From the NCBI GenBank assembly GCA_963803295.1, contig CAWDMC010000024.1:372001-436000 (forward strand): DNA of 64,000 nt, given 5' to 3'. A program made the translations under genes and the position numbers. Source of the DNA: CAWDMC01 sp963803295 (lineage in GTDB: Bacteria > Acidobacteriota > Terriglobia > UBA7540). This document shows positions 35,383 to 44,089 of the stretch, in pieces. Numbering within the stretch: position 1 is the first letter of the stretch; each line of letters opens with the position of its first letter. The notes under the pieces are model-generated. The model saw only the letters and a program-made list of their open reading frames with translations, was not told the origin of the DNA and did no database searches.

Positions 35383-36931
35383 CAGGCTCCGGAGGGCGCT
35401 GTTCTCCAAAGACGAAGGCAGTGAACGCGAACACATCCGCATCCTCGTCCTGCCAGGCGTGAGGGGGCAGACCTGCTTTAACGCAGGTTTCCTTCAGAAA
35501 CGCGTTCCGGTCCCAGTGCTGTTCGGTTGCCACTTGCGGCAGCAACAGTCCTTCCGACCTGCCTTTCCTGATCAGCAGTCCGTCGCGCCCGACGCGAATC
35601 TGCTTCCAGTCGGTCACGCGACGCAGTGGCGAAAGCACAGAGATTTCGTACTCCAGATCTTTCAACTCGAGAGCGCTGACGGGGGTAAACCGGGTATCGC
35701 GCATGGCGGCAAAAGCCGCCACATCGCGCACAGTGAGGCACAACGGCTTCAGGGGCGCGACGTAGCCGATGCAGCCGCGTAGCTGGCGGTTCTTCGTCAA
35801 GGTGACAAAAGCACCGCGATCCACGGTAAGTGCATCGAGACCGCCGGGCGAGCACTGGTAGAACTTGCCTTCGCGGACGGCGGTCTCCACCGACTTCCTG
35901 GCTATCTCTAGCAGCGCCTGCTGTTCGTGTGGACCCAGCTTGAACTCGGAGTCTTTGGCGCGGGCCAGATTAGGCTCAGCAACCAGCGCAACTGCGCCGT
36001 ATCCGACCACGCGGCTCTTATCATTGGTGACGTCGCCCGAGTTAGCGTATTTGAGCGTGAGAGCGCGATTGGCTCCCAGGCGCTCGGCCGCGATCATAGC
36101 CGCTACGATGCCCCCACCACCGCACGCCTCCCAAACCCGCTGCTCGGAATTGCGCGACAAGTTGAGATAGTCCCACTCGGTGATGGCTCGCAGCGTCTTA
36201 TGGTCCATGATCACGGCTTCATCATACGGGTGGTAGTGCGAGAGATCCGAGCTGGCTACGATCAGGGTATCGAAGGTGCTGTCTTTCTTTCGCGGTTCCT
36301 GAGCGATGAGCTTTGCCAGCGAGACACCTAAGGCCCGCGAGGTGTCGTAGCTCTGATCGCCCATGACCACCGGCACCAGCTTGAAGCCACCGAGAACCCG
36401 CTGGAGGAAAGGCAACTCGTCTTCGAGCGCGTGTTCCCAATGACCATCCACCTGGTGATGACCTTGTTCGGAGAGCTTCAGGAGCGGGTTCATGGCCGCA
36501 AGCTTGGCGGCGAAGGGCTTATCGACCTCGACCTGTCCGAGCGGAGTTGCGTAGCCATCGCCATTGTAGATCGAGGCAAAAGGAAAAGCCTCGAAATGAC
36601 TGGGCGAGATCACCACCACCCGCCCGAACTTCTTCCCACGCAGCAAGCCGTACGAGTATCCCGCTACTGCACCTGAAAACGGGTATCCCGCGTGCGGAGA
36701 GATCAGGGCAACGAGCGGACCTGGCGGTTGGGATACTGCTGCTTTGGCGACAAAATCGTCCACCATCCGGGTCAGTTCTTTGGGGTCGTCCGGATAGAAG
36801 CTTCCGGCGACTCCAGCCGGCCTGACCTTCGGTGTGCCACCTGCACCCAAGCCACAGCAACCGAGACATACCAGCAAACACCACGCAGAGAACGTGGCAG
36901 AGCGCGGAGCGGATCTTTTCAGTGGATTCAT
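35306..36931 (-). CDS. Exported MEMO-AMMECR1 fusion (AmmeMemoRadiSam system B+A)
   Basis: 541 residues from the ATG at 36931. An N-terminal hydrophobic, Cys-rich export signal (AWCLLVCLGCCGLGAG; possibly a lipoprotein) is followed by a MEMO1-like domain (about 35-300: AGSFYPDDPKELTRMVDDF, ALISPHAGYPFSGAVAG, VVVISPSHF, IVASSDLSHYHPY). An AMMECR1 domain follows (about 330-500: GAFVTLTKNRQLRGCIGYV, DTRFTPVSALELKDLEYEISVLSP). The two domains are parts A and B of the AmmeMemoRadiSam set; the radical-SAM partner is not in the window. The 3' end overlaps the convergent spermidine-synthase-like gene by 77 bases. Confidence 0.9.
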   Translation of the reverse strand: MNPLKRSAPRSATFSAWCLLVCLGCCGLGAGGTPKVRPAGVAGSFYPDDPKELTRMVDDFVAKAAVSQPPGPLVALISPHAGYPFSGAVAGYSYGLLRGKKFGRVVVISPSHFEAFPFASIYNGDGYATPLGQVEVDKPFAAKLAAMNPLLKLSEQGHHQVDGHWEHALEDELPFLQRVLGGFKLVPVVMGDQSYDTSRALGVSLAKLIAQEPRKKDSTFDTLIVASSDLSHYHPYDEAVIMDHKTLRAITEWDYLNLSRNSEQRVWEACGGGGIVAAMIAAERLGANRALTLKYANSGDVTNDKSRVVGYGAVALVAEPNLARAKDSEFKLGPHEQQALLEIARKSVETAVREGKFYQCSPGGLDALTVDRGAFVTLTKNRQLRGCIGYVAPLKPLCLTVRDVAAFAAMRDTRFTPVSALELKDLEYEISVLSPLRRVTDWKQIRVGRDGLLIRKGRSEGLLLPQVATEQHWDRNAFLKETCVKAGLPPHAWQDEDADVFAFTAFVFGEQRPPEPAIPDASATAPLRGQQGRQAPGSPPQ

Positions 36932-37092
36932 GGTTCGCCTCGGACGTACGGTCGAGGGTGGAGGATCAGGGGTCGCTACGGGTGACACGGAAGCCTAACT
37001 ACTGGCTTTCACAGTGGCAGAGACGTCTTCACGTTTTCAGGGGAGATTCACCCTCACCAACTGCCGCCAGCCGGAGGGAACTCCCCTTGCCC

Positions 37093-38718
37093 TTATCTGT
37101 CACCCGCGACGCAGGCGAAATTCGTGGCATCATTCGGATCTCCAGCCCCTTTGTACTTGGCAATCTCGGGATAGGCGCACAGCGGACGCGTCATTCTGAC
37201 ACCTTGCTCGGGTTTAAGGTCGTTCCGGTACTTTGTCACGACGATCTTGGCAGGCGCGACACCCTGCTCCACCCATCGCTCGAGCGAAGTGTAGAGATTG
37301 TGCTCAGCATCGTAGGGCGGGAAGTTGCCGAATTGCCCGAAGGAGTTGGGTCCGGGACCACCGGCACAGTGCTGCATGCCCGGCAACATGTAGAGCCTCA
37401 GGAAAGAATCGCTGAATTGCTGGCCCAGCTTCGCTACAACGCTATTATAGTACGCAATCGTATTGGGCGCCGGAATCGCAGCATCGCTCCAACCGTGATA
37501 AAGGATCAGCTTGCCGCCGCGAGACTGGAATGGCTTCAGATTGGGATCGGTCGAATTGAGTGCGCGCGCCGTCTTTTGCTCGGCCAATTTCGTCGCCTCA
37601 TCAATCTTGAACGTCTTGTAGTCCCAATCCGCTTTACCGTACACCATGTTCGAGAAATACTGACTTGCGAAGAAGAAGAGCAGGCTCTTGCGCGGTTCGG
37701 GTCCCGTGATCCAGATCGACCATCCTCCGGGTCCCTCCTCACCGCCAGGCATATAGCCCGGAAAAAGCGCGTGTCCGGCGGAGTCGTGCGGGCCCGCGTA
37801 GATTTTGTTAAGCGCAGCCACCTGGGGCGCAGTCAGACAACTGTTGTTATCGGCGCCGGCGCAAAGCATCGCGGCAGGATCAAAGTGGCACTGCCTGGGA
37901 TCACTGAGGAGACCATCCGCCAGGCCATCTTTAGCATCGCAGGCGGCGAGCACGGCAGCAGTAACGGCCGGGATTTTGGCAGCGGGAATGTAGCTTGCAG
38001 GATCGACGGTTGTGGCTTCCTCAGCCCACATACCACCCGCCAACAGGCGCGTCCAATAGTTTGCAGGAGCGCCCGCGATAATGCCGTCGTAGTCCGCCGG
38101 GAAGCGCTGAGCCTCCATCAGCGCCTCGCGTCCGCCGTCTGAGCAACTGGAAAAATATGAGCGCTGCGGATGTCTGCCGTAGAAGGCGTCAATCACTACT
38201 TTGGCTTCCGCCGTCATTTCGTGAATCCCGCGATAGCCGAAGTCGATCACCTTCTCCGGATGACCCATCGCCCAGACCGCGTCGGTCCCGCCACCCGTAT
38301 GTCCTGTATCGGTCTCGGCAGTGGCATAGCCTCGTTTGACGGCAGCGGCCAGGGCGCGATAATCGATGACTCCGGCGAATCCCCCGTTGCCCTGCCCCTG
38401 GAACTTGCCGTTCCAGCCGGCGGCGGGTATCCAGACCTCGACCTTGATATCGGAATCGGCGGTCGGAGCGAGGTCCGCGGCCACCCGGCAGAAGGCGGGA
38501 ACATCCTTGTAGCTGACCGCCTCTGCCTGACCAGGAGCCGGAGGTGCAGGCGAGGTGAACGCGCCGGCAGCAACCGATTGAGCCAAGCTGATCTTTGTGT
38601 GCGCCAGTTTGAGCTGCGCCAGGCTTTCGCAGGATCGTTGGCCACTCGCCGGCGCCGCATCATATACACCGACGAATAGCAGAGCGCCAAGAAAGAAGAG
38701 AATCCGTCGTTTCGGCAT
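37093..38718 (-). CDS. Tannase/feruloyl esterase family protein
   Basis: 541 residues with a signal peptide (RILFFLGALLFVGVYDAAPASG). The serine nucleophile is in SSCSDGGREAL, with the Cys next to Ser that pairs with the Cys after His in GMQHCAGG: the CS-D-HC signature of the tannase family. The catalytic Asp is probably in YHGWSDAAIP. A long lid insertion (DPASYIPAAK to CLTAPQVAALNKIY) is typical. These enzymes cleave aromatic esters of plant polymers outside the cell. Confidence 0.92.
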   Translation of the reverse strand: MPKRRILFFLGALLFVGVYDAAPASGQRSCESLAQLKLAHTKISLAQSVAAGAFTSPAPPAPGQAEAVSYKDVPAFCRVAADLAPTADSDIKVEVWIPAAGWNGKFQGQGNGGFAGVIDYRALAAAVKRGYATAETDTGHTGGGTDAVWAMGHPEKVIDFGYRGIHEMTAEAKVVIDAFYGRHPQRSYFSSCSDGGREALMEAQRFPADYDGIIAGAPANYWTRLLAGGMWAEEATTVDPASYIPAAKIPAVTAAVLAACDAKDGLADGLLSDPRQCHFDPAAMLCAGADNNSCLTAPQVAALNKIYAGPHDSAGHALFPGYMPGGEEGPGGWSIWITGPEPRKSLLFFFASQYFSNMVYGKADWDYKTFKIDEATKLAEQKTARALNSTDPNLKPFQSRGGKLILYHGWSDAAIPAPNTIAYYNSVVAKLGQQFSDSFLRLYMLPGMQHCAGGPGPNSFGQFGNFPPYDAEHNLYTSLERWVEQGVAPAKIVVTKYRNDLKPEQGVRMTRPLCAYPEIAKYKGAGDPNDATNFACVAGDR

Positions 38719-38827
38719 GTTGAACTCCTTTCAGTAGAAGCTGCGAGCCAGGATCAGGAGTCAGTGGGAAACGAAGCAAGGGTATAAGGATCAGTCGCGA
38801 AAAGCAACCCGACGTATCGCGCAAGCT

Positions 38828-38877
38828 AAAATGTTACCAGTGGGCTATCGTCGCGCAATTTGAGAATGTTACCCGTC
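38828..38877 (+). repeat. left terminal inverted repeat of the IS
   Basis: Outer block at 38828-38837 and inner block at 38865-38877. They match the right end at 40233-40242 and 40193-40205 in inverse orientation, base for base, with a looser match between (including a shared GGG). Confidence 0.85.
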
Positions 38878-38892
38878 ATGGATACGGGTAAC
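38868..38892. promoter_or_regulatory. palindrome over the transposase start region
   Basis: GTTACCCGT and ACGGGTAAC are perfect 9-base inverted copies around a 7-base centre. The left arm belongs to the inner terminal repeat. The mRNA could fold over the ATG at 38878 and hide the GGG in front of the ATG at 38896. Confidence 0.5.
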
Positions 38893-40236
38893 CTCATGAG
38901 TCGACTTTCGAGAAGAGAATATTGGCAACAAGTTTATCCTCGTTACCAACGAGCTAGTCGGGCGGAAAGGCAGCGCATCCTGGACGAGTTTTGCGCCAAC
39001 TGCCGTTATCATCGCAAGCACGCGATTCGTTTGCTGAATGGTTCGCCGCCTGCCGCCCGGCCGGTTTCCCAACGACGGCGCCGGGGGGTGACCTATGGCC
39101 CACGGCTGGTCTCGATCTTGAAGGCGGTCTGGGAGGCGGCCGATTATCCCTGGTCAGTACGGCTGAAAGCCCTGCTGCCGGAGTGGATGCCTTGGATTCG
39201 CCGCCGCTTCCGGCTGACGCCGGAGTTGGAAAAGCAGCTGCTTCAGATCAGCCCCCGCTCCATCGACTACCGGCTGGGTTCGGAGAAGCGGAAGCTGCGG
39301 CAAAGGATTTATGGCCGCACCAAGCCGGGGAGCTTATTGAAGCACCACATCCCCGTGAAGACGGATCAGTGGGACGTGAAGAGGCCGGGGTTCACGGAAA
39401 TCGATCTGGTCTCCCACTCGGGCAATTCGGCGGCGGGCGACTACTGCTACTCGCTGAACGTGACTGACATTCACACGGGCTGGACGGAAAGCCGAGCGGT
39501 GCTGGGCAAGAGCCAGGAAGGCGTGCGAGCCGCTCTGGAAGCGGTCCGCCAGGCTTTGCCTTTTCCCTTGCGGGGCATCGATTCCGACAACGGCTCGGAG
39601 TTCATCAATGCTCACCTCTGGGCTTACTGCCAGGCCCACGACATTCAATTCACCCGTGGGCGGCCCTATAAGAAAGACGACAACGCCCACATCGAGCAGA
39701 AGAACTGGACGCATGTACGGCGCTTGCTGGGCTACGTGCGTTACGAGACGGAAGCGGCACGGGCCGCCATGGACGAGCTTTACCGGGGTGAGCTGCGATT
39801 GTTTCAGAACCTCTTCCTGCCCTCGGTGAAACTGAGCCGCAAGGAGCGGATCGGCTCGCGCTTGCGGCGGCACTACGAAGCACCCCAGACCCCTTTTCAG
39901 CGAGTGGCGGCCTCGTCAGGGGTGGACCCAGAACGGGTGGCCGAACTTCGCCGGCTACGCCAGACGCTCGACCCCTTTCAACTCTCCCAGACGATTCAGA
40001 GCAAGCGGGAACGGATTTTCCAACGGAGCACCAGCGTGGTGGCAGAGAAGCCTGCGGTCTCGGCTGTTTCTCAGAAACTCGCGGCACCTTCAGAGAAAAA
40101 CAAAATCACAGGCGCGCGCACAAGGCGCGCTGAGAAAAAGACAAGAACCAAGACAACTGCCAAGACAAGAAGAAAGGAAAAACCACGACGACGACGGGTA
40201 ACATTTCGTGTTGCAGGACGAATCACCCGAAAGTAA
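38878..40236 (+). CDS. Transposase with integrase-type (rve) DDE core
   Basis: About 452 residues. Starts at 38866, 38878 and 38896 (MSRLSRREYW) are all possible. An N-terminal helix-turn-helix-like region (ERQRILDEFCANCRYHRKHAIRLL) precedes the rve core: Asp in FTEIDLVSHSG, Asp in LRGIDSDNGSEFIN, Glu in HIEQKNWTHVRRLLGY. The tail is highly Lys/Arg-rich (about 410-452). The sequence resembles ISNCY/ISDol1-type elements, but I am not certain of the IS family. The gene is intact. Its last codons run through the inner and into the outer right terminal repeat. Confidence 0.85.
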   Translation: MDTGNLMSRLSRREYWQQVYPRYQRASRAERQRILDEFCANCRYHRKHAIRLLNGSPPAARPVSQRRRRGVTYGPRLVSILKAVWEAADYPWSVRLKALLPEWMPWIRRRFRLTPELEKQLLQISPRSIDYRLGSEKRKLRQRIYGRTKPGSLLKHHIPVKTDQWDVKRPGFTEIDLVSHSGNSAAGDYCYSLNVTDIHTGWTESRAVLGKSQEGVRAALEAVRQALPFPLRGIDSDNGSEFINAHLWAYCQAHDIQFTRGRPYKKDDNAHIEQKNWTHVRRLLGYVRYETEAARAAMDELYRGELRLFQNLFLPSVKLSRKERIGSRLRRHYEAPQTPFQRVAASSGVDPERVAELRRLRQTLDPFQLSQTIQSKRERIFQRSTSVVAEKPAVSAVSQKLAAPSEKNKITGARTRRAEKKTRTKTTAKTRRKEKPRRRRVTFRVAGRITRK

Positions 40237-40242
40237 CATTTT
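40193..40242 (-). repeat. right terminal inverted repeat of the IS
   Basis: GACGGGTAACATT (40193-40205) and GTAACATTTT (40233-40242) mirror the left end exactly. The inner block is coding sequence for the transposase C-terminus. Confidence 0.85.
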
Positions 40243-40294
40243 TAAATTGCTTGACAGGCCCGACTGGACTGATTTCTTATCTTCCGCGGGCTGG

Positions 40295-40313
40295 CGCAGA
40301 GTGAAACTCTGCG
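40295..40313 (+). terminator. intrinsic-terminator-like hairpin after the IS
   Basis: CGCAGAGT-GAA-ACTCTGCG is a perfect 8-bp hairpin followed by ATTTT, 59 bases after the transposase stop. Confidence 0.5.
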
Positions 40314-40343
40314 ATTTTGAGCGCGGCATAGACTTTGATCGGA

Positions 40344-40365
40344 GGGCTGCGGCCTGCGGCAGCCC
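40344..40365 (+). terminator. terminator-like hairpin next to the intron
   Basis: GGGCTGC (40344-40350) pairs with GCAGCCC (40359-40365). Group IIC introns insert a few bases after such hairpins; the intron starts 9 bases downstream. Confidence 0.5.
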
Positions 40366-40373
40366 GTCTGCAC

Positions 40374-40705
40374 GTGTGCCGAGCATGTTCGACAGCTCAG
40401 GGGGGTAAGTTGGTGTAAGTCTCTACAACCTGATGGGGGTGAAGTAGTAGCGAAGCGCAAGGGCGTCGCCGCGAGGTGGGGTCTGAAAGAAGCGTGGAGC
40501 AAACGTAGGAGCCGCGGGTAGCGCTCATGGCCCGTGGAGGCTGGCGGACAGCCCGGCTCTGGCCTTTGCACTGCCCAACGCCTATTTCGACTCGCTCGGG
40601 ATTCCAAGAATTGACCGGTGGCCGATAGCTTAACCCGCCGGACCGCCCGGTACGGACGCGTACGCCGGGTGGTGTAACAGGGAAAGCGGGCGACCGCCTA
40701 TCTAT
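40374..40705 (+). mobile_element. ORF-less group IIC intron
   Basis: The 5' end GTGTGCC fits the group II GUGYG consensus and the class C start. Domain I motifs are recognisable: GAAGTAGTAGCGAA, GCGCAAGGGCGTC and GGTCTGAAAGAAGCGTGGAG, which align with the Oceanobacillus iheyensis IIC intron. Domain V is at 40642-40673: a 9-bp lower stem with a CGC catalytic triad (ACCGCC...GGTGGT), a CG bulge and a 4-bp upper stem with a 4-base loop. Domain VI at about 40678-40705 ends in CCTATCTAT, with a candidate branch-point A at 40700. At about 332 bases it has no room for a reverse transcriptase, so it would need one in trans, or it is a relic. Confidence 0.8.
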
Positions 40706-41165
40706 TTTCCTTGCAGTAAGTTGCAGACCGTACAGCTGCAGCTGGACCAGCGTTCACAGGAGTTCTTTCTCTTCTCCTAAATCCGTTCCTCTCCAAGCTG
40801 CGTAACTAACTAAATAAGAAGGGCTAGACTAGTTCCTGCGGGCGGTCGGAAAAAGCAGTTACGACCTGAATCATCCCCGAATAAATTCTGCCTTGCCAAC
40901 CTGCGTACCTATTTTCGCGTCCAACATGAATACGGGGGGCCTTTCCGGGGCTGTTTCTGTCAGTTCGGGGATCCGCCGCAATTCAACCAAGATTCAAGGG
41001 ACCCGTCCGCCAGCGCTTGCCAATGTCTGCGGGTGTGGGGGATAATGCCAAAGGTGTTAACTAGACGTTATCGCCGTCAAGAAGGTCGGGCGGTAGGATG
41101 AGGCTTTGCACCCAGTCGAGAAGGGACCGGCGGGCTGGGGAGGCAACACGGGCCTGAGGAGAGAA
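40706..41165. other. intergenic region before the secretion operon
   Basis: About 460 bases. The secretin frame is open back to 41106 but starts at 41166. GTTAACTAGACGTTA around 41056-41070 is AT-richer and may be part of the operon promoter; no clear boxes. No gene supported. Confidence 0.4.
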
Positions 41166-42998
41166 ATGCAGCGGCAGATAGCTGGTCTCATCGGCGTGGC
41201 ACTCTGGGTTCTGGGCTTGGCAGGCTGCGGCGGTGGGAGCTCCGCCTTTCACGAGGGGGAAAAGGCTGAATTACGGAAGGACTACGATACTGCCTTCGTC
41301 GATTTTTCCAAAGCCGTTCAGTCGCAGCCTGACAACTCGCTCTATTTGATTCACCAGAGAGCCGCGGGGACCGAGGCTTCGGCCTTCCACGTCCGGCAGG
41401 GAAAGCGTCTGCTTGAGGCTGGCAAGAGGGCGGATGCGGCGGGTGAGTTCCAGAAGGCCTTGTCGATAGATCCCACCAATCAGGCAGCGGGGCAAGAGTT
41501 GCAAATTATCGTCGCGGCCGACGCCGAGGCGAAGAAGGCACGCGAGAAAGAACTTCAAAACGCGCTCAAACCTGAGGAAGCGGCTCCCGAAGCCCCGAAA
41601 CTTAAGCCCTTTCCCAAGGAGCCTATCGTTCACATCCGGATCTCTGGAGTTGACAGCCGCAAGGCTTTTGAAACGCTCGGTAAACTGGGCGACCTCAACG
41701 TGGCTTTCACGGCGGATTTCCAGCCGAGGCCGATATCGCTCGACCTTACCGCGGTCAAACTTGACGACGCGCTGCGAATCCTGTCGTTCCAGACGCGTAC
41801 TTTCTGGAAGCCCATCACCTCGAACACGATCCTGGTGATTCCGGACAACGCCGCCAACCATCGCGACTTCGACGAGCAAGTGGTGAGGACGGTGTTTCTT
41901 ACGAACCCGATCCCCGACGCCGACCGCACCCAGATCACCGGAGCCCTAAAGCAACTCCTGAATATTCAGCGGATCATCGACAACAAGATAGCTAACGCGA
42001 TCATCATCAGCGACACCCAGGCCAAGGTGGACGCAGCCGAAAGGCTGATCCACGACCTTGACCGCGGCAAGGCGGAGATACTCGTACAAGTGGCGATTAT
42101 GGAGGCGGATCGCAACTATATTCGCGATCTCGGACTGGAGCAGATCCCGACTACTCCATTGTCGGGCGCCAATATCGCCGGCATTGGATTCACACCTCCG
42201 GGCACGACCACCACCACGACCGACGGCAGCACCACCACAACTACAGCCGGACTGCCGTTGAATCAACTGGGTAAGCTCAGCACTTCCGATTTCAGCATCG
42301 CCCTACCCGGCATCGTTGCCAATGCCCTCCTGAACGACACCCATTCTCACATTTTGCAGAACCCCGAAATCCGTACCACCGACGGACAGAAGGCCACGCT
42401 CAACATCGGCAGCCGAGTTCCTTTCGCCACCGGTAGCTTTCTTCCCTCGTTCGGCGGGGCCACCGGTGGCGGCACCGGCGCTGGCGGTTTTGGCCTGCTG
42501 GCCAGCACTCAATTCCAGTATCAGGATGTCGGTGTAAAGTTGGAGATCACGCCACGCGTGCTGTCGGACGGTGAGGTGGCGTTGCATGCCAAGATCGAGA
42601 TCAGCGCGGTCGGACCCTCGGTGACAATCGGAGGTTTAAGCCAGCCCACCTTCACCCAGAAGACCATCGAGCACGACATCCGGCTGAAGGAAGGGGAAGC
42701 GAATCTGCTGGGAGGGCTGGATGAGAGCGACACCAGCCAGGGTGTGACCGGGTTGCCTGGATTGAGCCAGATCCCTATCCTCCGCTATTTTTTTTCGAGC
42801 GAGCATCGCGAGTTCACCACCACCGAGGTGTTGGTGATGTTGACGCCACGCGTGGTCAGGTTGCCTGATCCAAGGGCCAGCCAGTCCGCCCAGGTGACCG
42901 TCGGATCTGGAGGAGCGGGGCCGGCTATCGATATGCAAAGACCCATGGTCGATGTCCCGCTGAATCTTCCCCAACCGCCGGGGGATATTCCTCAGTGA
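41166..42998 (+). CDS. Secretin (GspD/PilQ-like) lipoprotein
   Basis: 610 residues from the ATG at 41166 (GAGGAGAGAA upstream). The lipoprotein signal ends in LAGC. Residues about 30-130 are TPR-like. An STN/N0-like domain (VHIRISGVDSRKAFETLGKLGDLNVAF) and an N1 domain (TQITGALKQLLNIQRIIDNKIANAIIISDTQ) lead to the secretin pore domain. That domain has LQNPEIRTTDGQKATLNIGSRVPF and GVKLEITPRVLSDGEV, ending LVMLTPRVVRLPDP. This is the outer-membrane channel of a type II secretion or type IV pilus-like machine and the first gene of a ten-gene operon. Confidence 0.93.
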   Translation: MQRQIAGLIGVALWVLGLAGCGGGSSAFHEGEKAELRKDYDTAFVDFSKAVQSQPDNSLYLIHQRAAGTEASAFHVRQGKRLLEAGKRADAAGEFQKALSIDPTNQAAGQELQIIVAADAEAKKAREKELQNALKPEEAAPEAPKLKPFPKEPIVHIRISGVDSRKAFETLGKLGDLNVAFTADFQPRPISLDLTAVKLDDALRILSFQTRTFWKPITSNTILVIPDNAANHRDFDEQVVRTVFLTNPIPDADRTQITGALKQLLNIQRIIDNKIANAIIISDTQAKVDAAERLIHDLDRGKAEILVQVAIMEADRNYIRDLGLEQIPTTPLSGANIAGIGFTPPGTTTTTTDGSTTTTTAGLPLNQLGKLSTSDFSIALPGIVANALLNDTHSHILQNPEIRTTDGQKATLNIGSRVPFATGSFLPSFGGATGGGTGAGGFGLLASTQFQYQDVGVKLEITPRVLSDGEVALHAKIEISAVGPSVTIGGLSQPTFTQKTIEHDIRLKEGEANLLGGLDESDTSQGVTGLPGLSQIPILRYFFSSEHREFTTTEVLVMLTPRVVRLPDPRASQSAQVTVGSGGAGPAIDMQRPMVDVPLNLPQPPGDIPQ

Positions 42999-43056
42999 GT
43001 CCGCAATGAGTCCGCAACAAGTCTCGATCGTGTTCCCAACGAGAACACGAAGGTCA

Positions 43057-43557
43057 ATGATGCCAGGGTTCGAGGTCCCAATTCGCCTGCCTCGGCGGCG
43101 GCGCTCGCCTGAGGCGGGATTCACGCTGGTTGAGCTAATTGCCTCGATCACGATCCTGCTTTTGATTACCGGGTTGGCACTACCGGTTGCGCGGATACAG
43201 GTTCAGCGTGCGCGCGAGGTCGAACTGCGGCGGGACCTGCGCGACATCCGCGATGCCATCGACCGCTACAAGGACTTTGCGGACCGGCAGATGATCGAAA
43301 CCAAGGCCGACACCTACGGATATCCACCAAGTATTGACGTGCTGGTCGAGGGTGTGACGCTCAAAGGGGCGGCCAAGCTCAAATACAAGTTTTTGCGCCA
43401 CCTGCCGATCGATCCCATGACCGGGAACACAGAGTGGGGCAAGCGTTCGATGCAGGACGACGTCGACTCGAAAAGCTGGGGTGGCGAAAACGTGTTCGAC
43501 GTCTACACCACGAGTGATGGAACGGCGCTTGACGGCACGAAGTATTCCGACTGGTAG
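43057..43557 (+). CDS. Pseudopilin (GspG-like)
   Basis: 166 residues from the ATG at 43057 (GAAGGTC upstream). A basic leader is followed by the prepilin cleavage motif G-FTLVELIAS and a hydrophobic helix (ITILLLITGLALP). The C-terminal domain has GYPPSIDVLVEGV, LRHLPIDPMTGNTEWG and DVYTTSDG, as in GspG major pseudopilins. It would be processed by a prepilin peptidase that is not encoded in the window. Confidence 0.9.
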   Translation: MMPGFEVPIRLPRRRRSPEAGFTLVELIASITILLLITGLALPVARIQVQRAREVELRRDLRDIRDAIDRYKDFADRQMIETKADTYGYPPSIDVLVEGVTLKGAAKLKYKFLRHLPIDPMTGNTEWGKRSMQDDVDSKSWGGENVFDVYTTSDGTALDGTKYSDW

Positions 43558-43617
43558 CTTAGCCCAAGCTTAGCCAGGCGGCAAGAAGCCTCAGGTGCAG
43601 AACAACGCAGGTGAAGT

Positions 43618-44058
43618 ATGAAAGAACTTTGTAGCCAATTCAAAGCCGGACGATTACCGGCGGTGCTGCAGGAGCAGGAGGGATTTACCCTGCTGGAGTG
43701 CATGTTTGTGGCAACCATCATCGTCATTCTGGCCTCACTCGCTGTGCCCACTTATCACGCCGCCGTCGTGCGGGCCAAAGAGGCGGTCTTGAAAGACGAT
43801 CTCTACACCATGCGCAAGATGATTGACCAATATACGATTGATAAGCTGAAGCCGCCTGAGTCGCTCGACGATATTGTGGAGGCTGGGTACCTGCGTGGTG
43901 GCATTCCGAATGACCCGTTTACCGGCCGCAACGATACCTGGCAGACCGATATTGAGGATGTGCCCACCGGCTCCGATCAGTCGGGACCAGGTGTGGTTGA
44001 CGTGCATAGCGGTGCGGAGCAGGAATCGACTGAGGGAAAGCCATACTCCGAGTGGTAG
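43618..44058 (+). CDS. Pseudopilin (GspG-like), second copy
   Basis: 146 residues. Prepilin motif EGFTLLECMFVATIIVILASLAVPTY, then KPPESLDDIVEAGYLRGGIPNDPFTGRNDTW and DVHSG near the end. It diverges from the first copy but has the same layout, 60 bases downstream of it. AGGTGAAGT precedes the start. Confidence 0.88.
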   Translation: MKELCSQFKAGRLPAVLQEQEGFTLLECMFVATIIVILASLAVPTYHAAVVRAKEAVLKDDLYTMRKMIDQYTIDKLKPPESLDDIVEAGYLRGGIPNDPFTGRNDTWQTDIEDVPTGSDQSGPGVVDVHSGAEQESTEGKPYSEW

Positions 44059-44089
44059 ATTTGTCTGGCCATCCTTTGCCTGAGAATAC

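Larger units (their letters stand above)
38828..40242 (+). mobile_element. DDE insertion sequence with two-tier inverted repeats
   Basis: A 1415-bp element bounded by 50-base inverted ends. In each end an outer block AAAATGTTAC and an inner block AATGTTACCCGTC are identical and separated by the same distance. The outermost similarity may extend about 7 bases further on each side (GCAA...). No target-site duplication is obvious. It contains one intact transposase gene. It lies between the tannase gene and a group II intron. Confidence 0.85.

Noticed and set aside
36832..38142. 436-codon plus-strand frame
   Set aside because: Antisense to the tannase-family gene with all its catalytic motifs; the frame has no recognisable protein features.
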